This document shows, one piece after another, positions 1 through 8,762 of a DNA stretch of 64,000 nucleotides. A program made the translations under genes and the position numbers. The notes under the pieces were generated by a model. It did no database searches. It saw only the letters and a list, made by a program, of their open reading frames with translations, and was not told the DNA's origin. The DNA comes from an uncultured Clostridia bacterium (GTDB lineage: Bacteria; Bacillota; Clostridia; Lachnospirales; CAG-274), in NCBI GenBank assembly GCA_947585865.1, contig CANPXH010000003.1, positions 1 to 64,000 on the forward strand, given 5' to 3'. The first letter of the stretch is position 1; every line of letters begins with the position of its first letter.

Positions 1-1
1 A

Positions 2-379
2 CACGACAACATAGATATAACTACTGTTACACCTGCTCTCGATAATAACGGCGAAACAATGGGCTATGCTGTAGCCATTACGGCAAAGGGCTTCAGCGCC
101 GGCCTTCAGCTTATGTTCGGCGTTGATACGGATGGCGTTTTGACAGGCCTTTCCGTAGTAAACTGCTCCAACGAGACTCCCGGCTTAGGTGCAAATGCGG
201 CAAAGGAAAGCTTCTATGGTCAGTTTGCAGGCATGAGCGGCGAAATAGCAGTTGCCAAGGACGGCGGTCAGGTAGAGGCGCTCACAGGCGCTACGATCAC
301 CTCAAGGGCAGTTTCCAACTCAGCAACAAGAGCTATTGAATATATAAGCGAAAATTATCCGGAAGGAGGGGCAAATTAA
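2..379 (+). CDS. rnfG: Rnf complex subunit G, 5' truncated
   Basis: This is the C-terminal about 125 residues of the RnfG subunit of the ferredoxin:NAD+ oxidoreductase (Rnf) complex; the frame is open from the window edge, so the start lies outside. RnfG carries a covalently bound FMN on the outer face of the membrane and passes electrons between complex subunits. The visible evidence is the flavinylation motif LTGATITS near the C-terminus, where the second Thr of the TGAT-x-T/S motif takes the FMN, plus the preceding NETPGLG stretch typical of FMN-binding domains. The stop overlaps the rnfE start by one base (TAATG), in the usual rnfCDGEAB order. Confidence is high although only part of the gene is present. 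Confidence 0.92.
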   Translation, partial: HDNIDITTVTPALDNNGETMGYAVAITAKGFSAGLQLMFGVDTDGVLTGLSVVNCSNETPGLGANAAKESFYGQFAGMSGEIAVAKDGGQVEALTGATITSRAVSNSATRAIEYISENYPEGGAN

Positions 380-966
380 TGAATCCTGTTAAAATAATCA
401 AAAACGGTATTATTGATGAAAACCCTACTTTTGTACAGGTCATAGGCATGTGTCCCACACTTGCCGTAACATCATCGGCTATAAACGGCGTAGGCATGGG
501 TCTTTCCACAACAGCCGTTCTTATATGCTCCAACTTTGTTATTTCCCTTATAAGGAAGATAATACCCGACAGCGTAAGGATACCCTGCTACATCGTAGTT
601 ATAGCATCCTTCGTTACAATAGTGCAGATGGTATTGAAGGGCTTTGTTCCCGCCCTCGATGCAGCGCTTGGCGTATACATCCCTCTTATTGTTGTTAACT
701 GTCTTATACTGGCAAGAGCCGAGGCATACGCAGGCAAGAACGGTCCTGTGGCTTCTCTCTTTGACGGCATAGGCATGGGCTTAGGCTTTACACTTGCCCT
801 TACGGTTTTAGGCGCAGTAAGAGAATTCTTAGGCAACGGCAGTTTATTCGGTATAACAATACTTCCCGAAATGTGCAAGACTTTACTTATGATACTTCCT
901 CCGGGAGCATTCATCACTCTTGCCTTCCTCATGGTATTGGTTAACCTTGTAAGAAACAGAAAGTAG
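379..966 (+). CDS. rnfE: Rnf complex subunit E
   Basis: Integral membrane subunit of the Rnf ion-pumping complex, which couples reduced ferredoxin oxidation by NAD+ to Na+ or H+ export. The 195-residue protein is almost entirely hydrophobic with about six membrane segments. It has the RnfE/RsxE signatures NPTFVQVIGMCP near the N-terminus and IPLIVVNCLILARAEA in the middle; the conserved Cys residues in those two segments belong to the family pattern that binds an intramembrane Fe-S cluster shared with RnfA. It starts inside the rnfG stop codon and is followed 14 bp later by rnfA with a GGAGGTG ribosome site. RnfE and RnfA are paralogues; gene order and the ARAEA motif favour E here. Confidence 0.95.
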   Translation: MNPVKIIKNGIIDENPTFVQVIGMCPTLAVTSSAINGVGMGLSTTAVLICSNFVISLIRKIIPDSVRIPCYIVVIASFVTIVQMVLKGFVPALDAALGVYIPLIVVNCLILARAEAYAGKNGPVASLFDGIGMGLGFTLALTVLGAVREFLGNGSLFGITILPEMCKTLLMILPPGAFITLAFLMVLVNLVRNRK

Positions 967-980
967 GAGGTGGATAGGTA

Positions 981-1553
981 ATGGATTTATTTGTAACATT
1001 AATGGCAGCCATATTTGTCAATAACTTTATATTCAGTAAATTCTTGGGTATCTGTCCATTCCTCGGTGTGTCCAAGAAGGTAGAGACGGCAGCGGGCATG
1101 GGCGTTGCGGTAATATTCGTCATAGCTCTTGCTTCTGCGGCTACATGGCTCGTATATAACTTTGTATTGGTTCCTCTGAACCTTTCATATTTATACAACA
1201 TAGCATTTATACTTATAATCGCTTCACTGGTGCAGTTTGTTGAAATGTTCATAAAGAAGAGCTCACCCTCTCTCTATCAGGCATTGGGTGTATATCTTCC
1301 CCTTATTACCACCAACTGTGCGGTGCTCGGCGTTACAGTAACCAATATGGAAAGCAATTACGGCTTTATTAAGTCACTTGTAAACGGCGTAGGCGCCGCT
1401 GTAGGCTTTGCTCTTGCCATCATACTTTTTGCAGGCGTAAGAGAAAGGCTCGAAAAGTGTCCTATACCCAAGCCGTTCCAAGGCTTCCCGATCACACTCA
1501 TAACTGCCGGTCTTATGTCTATTGCCTTTTTGGGCTTCTCAGGCATGCTTTGA
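981..1553 (+). CDS. rnfA: Rnf complex subunit A
   Basis: Integral membrane subunit of the Rnf complex and paralogue of RnfE, with opposite membrane topology in characterised complexes. The 190-residue product has about six hydrophobic segments. It shows the RnfA signatures NNFIFSKFLGICPFLGVS at residues 13-30 and LGVYLPLITTNCAVLGV near residues 100-115, each with the cysteine expected to hold the shared intramembrane cluster. A GGAGGTGGATAGGTA stretch precedes the ATG. The gene lies between rnfE and rnfB in the standard order, with only 18 bp before rnfB, so one polycistronic message is expected. Confidence 0.95.
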   Translation: MDLFVTLMAAIFVNNFIFSKFLGICPFLGVSKKVETAAGMGVAVIFVIALASAATWLVYNFVLVPLNLSYLYNIAFILIIASLVQFVEMFIKKSSPSLYQALGVYLPLITTNCAVLGVTVTNMESNYGFIKSLVNGVGAAVGFALAIILFAGVRERLEKCPIPKPFQGFPITLITAGLMSIAFLGFSGML

Positions 1554-1571
1554 TAAGGAGGGTTTAAAATT

Positions 1572-2390
1572 ATGGATATCAATGCGATTTTATTTCCCGT
1601 ACTTGTTTTAGGCTGTATGGGTGTTGTATTCGGTGCAGTGCTTGGCTTTGCATCAATTATATTTAAGGTAGAGCAGGATCCCAAGGTTCCTCTTGTAAGA
1701 GAATGCCTTCCCGGCGCTAACTGCGGCGGCTGCGGCTTTGCAGGCTGCGATGCTCTTGCCGAGGCTATCGCCAAGGGCGAAGCTCCCGTCAACGCCTGTC
1801 CTGTAGGCGGTGCTGCCGTTTCCGAAAAGGTAGCTGCCGTTATGGGCGTAGAAGCAGGCTCCGCCGAAAAGATGACCGCCTTTGTAAAATGTCAGGGCGA
1901 CTGTAACAAGGCCAAGACCAAATTTGAGTATTACGGCTCCGACAACTGTGCCTTTGAGGCGACCGTGAGCGGCGGCCGCAAGACCTGTAACTACGGCTGC
2001 TTAGGCGATGGCAACTGTGTTGCTGCCTGTGCATTTGACGCTATACATATAGTTGACGGCATTGCAGTTGTGGACAAGGAAAAATGTGTTGCCTGCGGCG
2101 CTTGTATAAAGGCTTGTCCAAAGAACCTTATAGAGCTTGTGCCTTATGCCAAGAAGGTAAGAGTCACCTGTAATTCACTTGACCCCGCAGCTGTGGCTAT
2201 GAAGGCCTGCGATACGGCTTGCATAGGCTGCGGAAAGTGTTCAAGAGCTTGTCCTGTTGAGGCTATAGAGATGATCGCTACCAAGGCCGTTCCGCCTGCA
2301 AAGCTTGCCAAAATAGATTACAGCAAGTGTGTTGGCTGCGGCAAATGCGTAAGCGAATGTCCTAAGGGCGCAATAGTAAAATATAATTAA
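1572..2390 (+). CDS. rnfB: Rnf complex subunit B, polyferredoxin
   Basis: Peripheral iron-sulfur subunit that accepts electrons from ferredoxin for the Rnf complex. One N-terminal membrane anchor (about residues 5-27) is followed by the Fe-S domain with the RnfB-type motif GANCGGCGFAGC and a downstream NACPVGG (about residues 47-78). The C-terminal part holds several ferredoxin-type CxxCxxCxxxCP motifs (about residues 135-270), including VACGACIKACP, IGCGKCSRACP and VGCGKCVSECP. The count of cluster motifs agrees with the multi-cluster clostridial RnfB rather than the shorter proteobacterial form. It is the last gene of the operon; a strong terminator follows 27 bp after the stop. Confidence 0.96.
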   Translation: MDINAILFPVLVLGCMGVVFGAVLGFASIIFKVEQDPKVPLVRECLPGANCGGCGFAGCDALAEAIAKGEAPVNACPVGGAAVSEKVAAVMGVEAGSAEKMTAFVKCQGDCNKAKTKFEYYGSDNCAFEATVSGGRKTCNYGCLGDGNCVAACAFDAIHIVDGIAVVDKEKCVACGACIKACPKNLIELVPYAKKVRVTCNSLDPAAVAMKACDTACIGCGKCSRACPVEAIEMIATKAVPPAKLAKIDYSKCVGCGKCVSECPKGAIVKYN

Positions 2391-2416
2391 GTTTACAAAA
2401 TAAGTAAATGATGATA

Positions 2417-2454
2417 AAATAAGAGATGTATCAATATACATCTCTTATTTTTTT
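2417..2454 (+). terminator. Rho-independent terminator of the rnf operon
   Basis: A 15-bp perfect stem (AAATAAGAGATGTAT with its complement, loop of about 4 nt) ends in a run of T residues. It sits 27 bp after the rnfB stop and closes the rnf operon. The following stretch to 2655 shows no gene that I can support. Confidence 0.88.
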
Positions 2455-2655
2455 GGTATTTTCCAAGGGGATGACTACAAAAATGCAGGCATACATGCCT
2501 TGCAAAGGGCTTATATTACAGGCCGCTCTGCCTTTGATATGAGCAAGGGCTTGCAGGGCTGTTATAATCGCCTGTTTAGAGATCGTCAAAATTTTTAAAT
2601 ACCGACGATATTGCAAACAGATATCTGCCTTTTTAAACATACAAAGGTGAACATA

Positions 2656-4908
2656 ATGAAAACACTGACATTTGAAGGCGTTGTGGAGAAGGTCACATTC
2701 TACAATGCGGAAAACGGATATGCCGTATTTACAATTACAGATGATGCAAATGCAGAAAATGAGATCACCTGTGTCGGCTACGTTCCCAACGTAAATCAAG
2801 GGGAAAGCGTCAAGATAACGGGCACGGTGGTGAATCATCATTTTTACGGCGAACAAATAAATATAGAAATATTCGAAAAGACAATGCCAAAGACGGAACG
2901 AGCAATAGAGCTGTATCTGGCAAGCGGCATAATAAAAGGCATAGGCCCCAAGATAGCCAAAAAAATAATAACACGCTTTGGCAAAAGCACCCTTGACATA
3001 ATGGACAACGAACCGGAACGTCTTGCGGAAATAAGGGGCATAAGCCGTGAAAAAGCCATGTCCATAGGGGAGCTGTATAAGGAAAAGGCAGAAGAAAGAC
3101 GTGCCATGCTTTTCCTGGGAGAGTACGGCATTTCGCCGACCTATGCTCTTAAGATATACAAAAGATACAAGGAAAGAACAATAGAGATAGTGACCAAAAA
3201 TCCCTATGCCCTTGCGGAGGACATATTCGGCATAGGCTTCAAGATAGCCGACAAGATAGCGGCAAATGTAGGCATAGCATCGGATTCCCCATACAGGATA
3301 AGGGCGGGAGTCAAATATATGCTGGATCAGGCGGCTTCCGACGGTCACGTATATCTTCCCTATGACACTCTTGTAGACAGCACGGCGGAGCTTTTATCCA
3401 TACCGGCAATAATCATAGACAGGGAAATGACATCACTTCATATAGAAAATCACATATGGATAGAGCGAAACGACAGCGAAACAAATGTGTATCTCAATTT
3501 CTTTTTTTATGCCGAGAGCTACACGGCACGAAAGTTATATGAGCTAAGTGATGTTGACACAGGGGATATTTACAATTATAATAATGAGATAGATGCTCTT
3601 GAGGCTGCGGAGGGTATAACCTTCGTACCCCAGCAAAGAGCCGCCATAACGGAAGCTATGGAAAACGGCGTGCTTGTCATAACGGGAGGGCCGGGCACAG
3701 GCAAAACGACTATAATCAACGCCATTATAAAGCTGTGCGAGGCCAAGGGCCTTGACATAGAGCTTGCGGCGCCTACAGGCCGTGCCGCCAAGAGGATGGA
3801 GGAAGCAACAGGCCACAAAGCGCAGACGATACATAGGCTATTGGGCATAAGCTTTCTGAATGAGGATTCCCACCGTCAGACATTTGAGCATGACGAAGAC
3901 GACCCCCTTGAGGCGGATGTTGTGATAATAGACGAAAGCTCTATGGTGGATATAATGCTCATGCACTCTCTGCTCAAGGCGATACCCCTAGGCACGAAGC
4001 TCATACTTGTAGGCGACAGCGATCAGCTTCCTTCCGTAGGGCCGGGAAATGTGCTGAAGGATATTATAAATTCAGGCGTAATAAAGACGACAAGGCTCAC
4101 AAGCATATTCAGACAGGCTCGTGAAAGCGCCATAATTACAAATGCCCACAAGATAAATGCAGGAGAATATCCCGACCTCAAGGAAAAGAACAAGGATTTC
4201 TTCTTTATGAAAAGATACAATATGACGGAGCTGCAGTCGCTTATAGTAAGCCTTGTTTCCACAAGGCTGCCGAAGTATCTCAGCTGCGATCCTTTAAGGG
4301 ATATACAGGTGCTTACGCCTATGCGCAAGTCTCCTCTCGGCGTAACTGCCCTCAATTATGTATTGCAAAACGCTCTCAACCCGCCTTCTCCCAACAAGAG
4401 AGAAAAGGAGCTCAGAAAGACGATCTTTCGGGAGGGCGACAAAGTAATGCAGGTGAAGAACAACTACAACATAGAATGGAAGAGCGTTGAGCACGGTGCA
4501 GTCACAAACGAAGGAATAGGTGTGTTCAACGGAGACGAAGGTATCATAACATATATAGACACCGTAAATGAATATGTGGAGGTCGTCTTTGATGAAAACA
4601 AGGTAGTGCACTATGAGTTTTCTCAAATGGATGAGATAGAGCTCAGCTATGCCGTGACGATACACAAAAGCCAAGGCAGCGAATACAAAGCCATAGTAAT
4701 GCCCCTGTTGAGCGGCCCCGAAATGCTCATGAGCAGGAATCTGCTGTACACAGGGCTTACCAGAGCAATGGAGCTGGCGGTAATAGCAGGCTCTCCCGAA
4801 ACGGTATTCAAAATGGTGGACAACAACAGAGAGATAAGCAGATACACTGCCTTATCCCGAAAATTAAAGGAATTTGCAAAATTTGCGGAGGAAGGAAACG
4901 ATGAATAA
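2656..4908 (+). CDS. recD2: RecD2-type ATP-dependent DNA helicase
   Basis: 5'-3' superfamily 1 helicase of the RecD2/YrrC group, found without RecBC in Firmicutes and implicated in replication-fork and mismatch repair. The 750-residue product (from ATG 2656, chosen because AAAGGTGA lies 5-12 bp upstream and the protein then begins MKTLTFEGVVEKV as in relatives) has the long RecD2 N-terminal region. That region includes tandem helix-hairpin-helix-like repeats (about 85-190, GIIKGIGPKIAKKI). Walker A GGPGTGKTT is near residue 343, Walker B VVIIDESSM near 424, and the C-terminal helicase motif VTIHKSQGSE is also present. An in-frame upstream ATG at 2611 lacks a ribosome site. The stop overlaps the next gene by 8 bp. 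Confidence 0.95.
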   Translation: MKTLTFEGVVEKVTFYNAENGYAVFTITDDANAENEITCVGYVPNVNQGESVKITGTVVNHHFYGEQINIEIFEKTMPKTERAIELYLASGIIKGIGPKIAKKIITRFGKSTLDIMDNEPERLAEIRGISREKAMSIGELYKEKAEERRAMLFLGEYGISPTYALKIYKRYKERTIEIVTKNPYALAEDIFGIGFKIADKIAANVGIASDSPYRIRAGVKYMLDQAASDGHVYLPYDTLVDSTAELLSIPAIIIDREMTSLHIENHIWIERNDSETNVYLNFFFYAESYTARKLYELSDVDTGDIYNYNNEIDALEAAEGITFVPQQRAAITEAMENGVLVITGGPGTGKTTIINAIIKLCEAKGLDIELAAPTGRAAKRMEEATGHKAQTIHRLLGISFLNEDSHRQTFEHDEDDPLEADVVIIDESSMVDIMLMHSLLKAIPLGTKLILVGDSDQLPSVGPGNVLKDIINSGVIKTTRLTSIFRQARESAIITNAHKINAGEYPDLKEKNKDFFFMKRYNMTELQSLIVSLVSTRLPKYLSCDPLRDIQVLTPMRKSPLGVTALNYVLQNALNPPSPNKREKELRKTIFREGDKVMQVKNNYNIEWKSVEHGAVTNEGIGVFNGDEGIITYIDTVNEYVEVVFDENKVVHYEFSQMDEIELSYAVTIHKSQGSEYKAIVMPLLSGPEMLMSRNLLYTGLTRAMELAVIAGSPETVFKMVDNNREISRYTALSRKLKEFAKFAEEGNDE

Positions 4909-5365
4909 GATTTATGTAGACATAACAAAACCAAAATACAATAACATTGCGGCAGGCTTTTATGTAAGGGATCATGAGGTAATACCCTGCGGCACGGTGA
5001 TACAGCATATGGATGCGGATAAAAACAGTGATAAATATGTGGATTTCAAGCAGTACGACATTCGCTTTATAATGGACGACTATATGCCCGAGGTACCGTT
5101 CTATACCGTACCCTATTCAGAGCTTATAGCAAAGGACAGCAAGGGCGGCTGGTTCGGCATTATCGGTGAAAATGTATGCTATTTCAGCTCTAAGCTGGAG
5201 TGCTTTCAGGTAGCCGAAAACACCGATAAGTTCATTGCAGATGCGGAAAACTGGCGAAAGCATCTTACATTCCGCAGTGATGTTAAGGTATTTCAGAATA
5301 AGGCCGAGGCGGAAAAGACAATAGGATTTACAGATCTTGATATTGATCCTCCTATGGATAAATGA
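4901..5365 (+). CDS. Conserved-looking hypothetical protein downstream of recD2
   Basis: I do not recognise this 154-residue, soluble, acidic protein. It starts at ATG 4901, inside the last codons of recD2, with GGAGGAAGGA directly upstream, so it is very probably translated from the same message and translationally coupled. It has no signal peptide, membrane segment or metal motif that I can see. The sequence is rich in aromatic residues (MNKIYVDITKPKYNN at the start, GGWFGIIGENVCYFSS near the middle), which suggests a compact alpha/beta fold. A function cannot be assigned from context: RecD2 neighbours in other Firmicutes vary. A hairpin terminator follows immediately. Confidence 0.8.
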   Translation: MNKIYVDITKPKYNNIAAGFYVRDHEVIPCGTVIQHMDADKNSDKYVDFKQYDIRFIMDDYMPEVPFYTVPYSELIAKDSKGGWFGIIGENVCYFSSKLECFQVAENTDKFIADAENWRKHLTFRSDVKVFQNKAEAEKTIGFTDLDIDPPMDK

Positions 5366-5366
5366 T

Positions 5367-5405
5367 AAAAAGGCAGATGAAAAATAGTTCTTTCATCTGC
5401 CTTTT
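5367..5405. terminator. Bidirectional hairpin terminator
   Basis: An AAAAGGCAGATGAAA arm pairs with TTTCATCTGCCTTTT across an 8-nt loop. A and T tracts on both sides let it serve the recD2 pair from the left and the SASP-like gene from the right. Confidence 0.85.
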
Positions 5406-5415
5406 CTGCGGGCTG

Positions 5416-5604
5416 CTATCTGCTGTTGCAGTTGTTGTTTGAGTTGTTATTGCTTGAGTTTTTGCTTGAGTTTCTGTTTGACTGATTGCTCTTCTTGTCC
5501 ATCTCGTTGCTTATCTCGTTGGCAAATTCAACTCTGTTTGACTGGTTGTTTGACTGATTGTTTGAGCTGTTGTAGCTTGAGTTTCTTTCGCTTCTGTTAT
5601 TCAT
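5416..5604 (-). CDS. Small Asn/Ser-rich protein, resembles gamma-type small acid-soluble spore protein
   Basis: The 62-residue product is almost wholly Asn, Ser, Gln and charged residues, with a central VEFANEISNEMDKK segment flanked by Asn/Ser/Gln repeats (NSSNNQSNNQSN, NSSKNSSNNNSNNNCN). Low complexity with Asn/Gln/Ser and an EFA(S/N)E core is the layout of gamma-type SASP, the storage proteins of Bacillus spores. That match is by composition and short motif only, so the call is tentative. The start at 5604 was chosen because AGGAGG lies 8 bp upstream; the ATG at 5622 overlaps that ribosome site. The gene stands alone between a terminator and an AT-rich region. Confidence 0.6.
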   Translation of the reverse strand: MNNRSERNSSYNSSNNQSNNQSNRVEFANEISNEMDKKSNQSNRNSSKNSSNNNSNNNCNSR

Positions 5605-5745
5605 AACAAATAACCTCCTCATTACTTTAAGCTGATTAATTTTGCTTACAGGATTATTGTTTGCAAAAGGGAAAGGAATATACTGTAAAATTTTTCCTTA
5701 AAAACATATCCAATTTTTATATGCAATATTTGTATATTTACACTA

Positions 5746-5774
5746 TTGAAAACAAAGCCAAAAAGGTGTATCAT
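5746..5774 (+). promoter_or_regulatory. SigmaA-type promoter for the peptide-GH105 operon
   Basis: TTGAAA, a 17-bp spacer and TATCAT lie about 97 bp before the 44-aa peptide gene. No other promoter of similar quality is seen before 5871. Confidence 0.6.
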
Positions 5775-5870
5775 TGATTTGATATTTTTTGGGGGCAGGG
5801 TAATACGATCCGAATTTATTTTATGTGTTACCATTGTCTTTTTTATTTAAAATGAAAAGGAGTTTTAAAA

Positions 5871-6005
5871 ATGAAAAAATCTTATTCAAAGCCGATGGCA
5901 GAGGTTGAAAATTTTTCAGTGGAAAATATGATCTCCGTATCTGCTATCTCTATTGACAAAAAACCTACAGGAGTAAAATACACTAAAGGCAAGCTTAATT
6001 TCTAG
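5871..6005 (+). CDS. 44-residue peptide, possible peptide precursor or leader gene
   Basis: A 45-codon frame begins MKKSYSKPMAEVENFSVENM and ends KYTKGKLNF. It is preceded by AAAAGGAG seven bases before the ATG and ends 15 bp before the signal-peptide start of the GH105 gene, so both are probably on one message. It has no signal peptide or membrane segment. The KKxYxKPxxEVxxF opening resembles many short unannotated clostridial peptides that I remember with a K-x-Y-x-x-P-x-x-E-V pattern; whether these are RiPP precursors, regulators or leader peptides is not known to me. No peptide-modifying enzyme is nearby. Confidence that it is translated rests on the ribosome site and tight spacing. Confidence 0.65.
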   Translation: MKKSYSKPMAEVENFSVENMISVSAISIDKKPTGVKYTKGKLNF

Positions 6006-6020
6006 GGAGGGTAAAAGAAC

Positions 6021-8714
6021 ATGAAGAAATACTTACTTAAAACTATATCCGCCCTTCTCACAGGAGTTATGCTTGTGGGTATGGCAGTTCCCGCTATGGC
6101 GGACATTGCCGATATACAGGTCATAGACTTGGCTTCTGCACCTATGGTAATATCTGCAGGTACTCCAGAGAATTATCCTACACCTACAGGAACAGATATT
6201 TCAATTAATATAGTAGGCGCCGGAAAAACTGAAAGCGTAAATACAAGTAGCCTTGAAGCGGGAAAATTTGCTAAAATCAAGGCTGAAAAAACTCTTAATA
6301 GCTACAATTTCTCTCACTATGAATATGTGACCACCGCAAGAAATTATGTTGCAAGCTATGACAATGAATTTACATTCTATGTAGACCCGCCTATGACAAT
6401 AAATGTAGTTTATGCAACTGATCCTATTACTTCAGCTAACGGCATTGTAGCAGGTATGTACAAAAATCCCGAAGTAAAGTCTGACGGAAATACATATTTC
6501 TACTGTTCTGTAGCAGGGGCAAAAGGTAACAATACAACAGCAGAAATAACATTTGGTCGTTCACAAAAAGATGAAAGAGATACGGACAATAATTCCGAAA
6601 CCATTACAACTGCTACAGAGCAAAACATATATGATGAGGAAGATACTAACGAACACAATACTTTCCAGTACATAGTATCAAGCGGCATTCAAACAGGCGG
6701 TCCTATTGACTTTGAAGCAAAGGTCAATGCTAATTCAACAGCCCTTATAAAGACTTGGGATTTACATTCAGGTGCTTTTTATGGCAAAACTAATGGTACA
6801 GTAAATGATCTTAAAATAGATGGAAATACATATAGTTTTAATGCCAATATAGGCGACAAGGTAAGGGTTGAAGCAATCAGTGAACCTACATCTGTATCAG
6901 GTATTGAAAAAACAAAAAGTGTAGAAGGCATATATGAATACAAAGTTACAGGCGACTTAGTAACTATTCAAAAAGACGGCATTAATAAGATAATGGTCAA
7001 TCCTATGGATGTTGCTATTACAGAAGGCGGTCAGCCTAGTACTCCAAGTCCTGACAAAAACACTACAGGTACTATAATCGTTAATGTTCAGGCAATAGAA
7101 ACCGGTACTAATCTCTCAGGCGCAAATGTTACAGCTAAAAAGAGTGATAATAAACAGTTTACTTTCACTATTCCGGAAACAGATGAAGGTATATATTCTA
7201 TAAGTGCACCTGAAGGCACTTATGATATAACTGTTGAACTTAACGGTCAGACTGCATCAGGCAGTATAGTTGTTGAAAACGACAAAGAAAAATCTGTAAC
7301 CATTTCTATTAAGGATATTGAGGCTGAGAGACAGAAAAAAATTGATACCATGATTGAAAGGTATCTTACAGAACAAGACCCAACAGATTCCGATGGTTCT
7401 CTTTGGAATTCAGAAAGTAGTGAATTCAAATGGTCTTATATAAATGGCTGTATGATTACTGCATTTATGGATTTATATGATATAACAAAAGAGGAAAGGT
7501 ATCTTAACACATCAGATATCTATCAAAGTAAATTTATAGACAATGACGGAAAAGTGATATCTACTAAAAATAAGGATGCAGATATTAGGAAAAATTTTGC
7601 CTTGGATGATGTAAATCCCGGTAAATCTCTTTTGGATTTAATGGAAGCTATGCCGCAAGGAGCTAATTACAATAAGTATAATAACTGTGTTGAGGGTACA
7701 TTAAAATATGTTATCGAAAACACCTCAAAAACTAAAGCCGGTAATTTCTGGCATAAAGATTCTTATCCTCATCAGGTATGGCTTGACGGCACATATATGG
7801 CACTTCCTTATATGATACAGTATAGCAGAGTGACAGGAAAAGGGTTTAAAGGTTTAAACGATATAACTGCTGTTGCTGACAATGTTGTTTTACAATTTAA
7901 TAATGTGTACAATAAAATGAGAAATGTAAAAACAGGACTTTATTATCATGGCTATGATGCACAGGCAGACCCAAATGGAGATAACGATACCAGTAAGGCT
8001 ATGAGTTGGGCAAAGGGTACAACATATTCCAATAGCACTTATAAGGTAGGAGATGGTAAACCATCTACATCTGAAAATGTTGGCTGTTCATCAAACTACT
8101 GGACAAGAGCTATGGGATGGTATGCTATGGCGCTTGTAGACAGTTATGAAGAATTAGATAAGGCAGAAAAAGAAAATAAAGGAACATTTACTACCCAAAA
8201 GCAAACAATCGCAAAAATATTTACCGATTTAATGGATCATGTTATCAACTATCAGGATGAAAAAACAGGATTGTGGTGGCAAGTAACTGATAAACAAGAT
8301 GAAAAAGGCAATTATCTTGAAACAAGCGGTTCCGCTACATTTGCAGCTGCGCTTATGAAAGGCTATAATATTAATATCTATAATGATGCCAAAGATTATA
8401 ACTCAAACCATACTCCTGAACAGTTCTATGCTTTAGGATTAAAGGCATTTAATGGAATTACAGATAATAAACTTGATAATGGTGTGATTTCCGATATATG
8501 CGGCACTGCTGGTCTTGCCGGTCCAGATGGTTCGGGAACGACATCAAAAACAGCTACAAGAGGTGATAGTCCTTATAAATACAGGGATGGTACATATGAT
8601 TACTATGTATCAGAAAAAGTTGCAAATGATGATGCTAAGGGATCTGCTCCTTACCTTATGGCTTATGCTCAGAAGTTAAAGCACGATAAGGATTTACAAA
8701 GTGCAAACAGTTGA
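6021..8714 (+). CDS. Secreted GH105-type unsaturated rhamnogalacturonyl hydrolase
   Basis: An exported 897-residue enzyme, expected to remove the unsaturated uronic acid from pectin (rhamnogalacturonan) oligosaccharides left by lyases. A classical signal peptide covers residues 1-27 (KK then a hydrophobic core, AMA cleavage). Residues about 30-340 match nothing I recognise. Residues about 350-432 look like a carboxypeptidase-regulatory-like beta-sandwich. From about residue 440 comes an alpha/alpha barrel with GH105 (YteR/YesR) signatures: PHQVWLDGTYMALP (about 583-596, with the candidate catalytic Asp), GLYYHGYD (about 640), NYWTRAMGWYAMALVD (about 692) and GLWWQVTD (about 750). It is AT-richer and uses more A/T-ending codons than flanking housekeeping genes, suggesting transfer or relaxed codon use. 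There is no dockerin or anchor. Confidence 0.87.
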   Translation: MKKYLLKTISALLTGVMLVGMAVPAMADIADIQVIDLASAPMVISAGTPENYPTPTGTDISINIVGAGKTESVNTSSLEAGKFAKIKAEKTLNSYNFSHYEYVTTARNYVASYDNEFTFYVDPPMTINVVYATDPITSANGIVAGMYKNPEVKSDGNTYFYCSVAGAKGNNTTAEITFGRSQKDERDTDNNSETITTATEQNIYDEEDTNEHNTFQYIVSSGIQTGGPIDFEAKVNANSTALIKTWDLHSGAFYGKTNGTVNDLKIDGNTYSFNANIGDKVRVEAISEPTSVSGIEKTKSVEGIYEYKVTGDLVTIQKDGINKIMVNPMDVAITEGGQPSTPSPDKNTTGTIIVNVQAIETGTNLSGANVTAKKSDNKQFTFTIPETDEGIYSISAPEGTYDITVELNGQTASGSIVVENDKEKSVTISIKDIEAERQKKIDTMIERYLTEQDPTDSDGSLWNSESSEFKWSYINGCMITAFMDLYDITKEERYLNTSDIYQSKFIDNDGKVISTKNKDADIRKNFALDDVNPGKSLLDLMEAMPQGANYNKYNNCVEGTLKYVIENTSKTKAGNFWHKDSYPHQVWLDGTYMALPYMIQYSRVTGKGFKGLNDITAVADNVVLQFNNVYNKMRNVKTGLYYHGYDAQADPNGDNDTSKAMSWAKGTTYSNSTYKVGDGKPSTSENVGCSSNYWTRAMGWYAMALVDSYEELDKAEKENKGTFTTQKQTIAKIFTDLMDHVINYQDEKTGLWWQVTDKQDEKGNYLETSGSATFAAALMKGYNINIYNDAKDYNSNHTPEQFYALGLKAFNGITDNKLDNGVISDICGTAGLAGPDGSGTTSKTATRGDSPYKYRDGTYDYYVSEKVANDDAKGSAPYLMAYAQKLKHDKDLQSANS

Positions 8715-8730
8715 TTTGAATAAGATTTTA

Positions 8731-8762
8731 AAAAATGGTCGGTTTAAACCGACCATTTTTTT
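8731..8762. terminator. Bidirectional hairpin terminator
   Basis: AAATGGTCGGTTT pairs with AAACCGACCATTT with almost no loop and T/A tracts on both sides. It separates the converging GH105 and antiporter genes; the antiporter stop codon lies inside the hairpin. Confidence 0.88.

Noticed and set aside
2431-3348. 305-codon minus-strand frame opposite recD2, rich in Tyr, Cys and Phe
   Set aside because: It lies antisense to a clear helicase gene, has a composition typical of antisense frames and has no ribosome site or recognisable motif.
5646-5834. 62-codon minus-strand frame in the AT-rich gap before the peptide gene
   Set aside because: No ribosome site and it overlaps the predicted promoter of the operon on the other strand.
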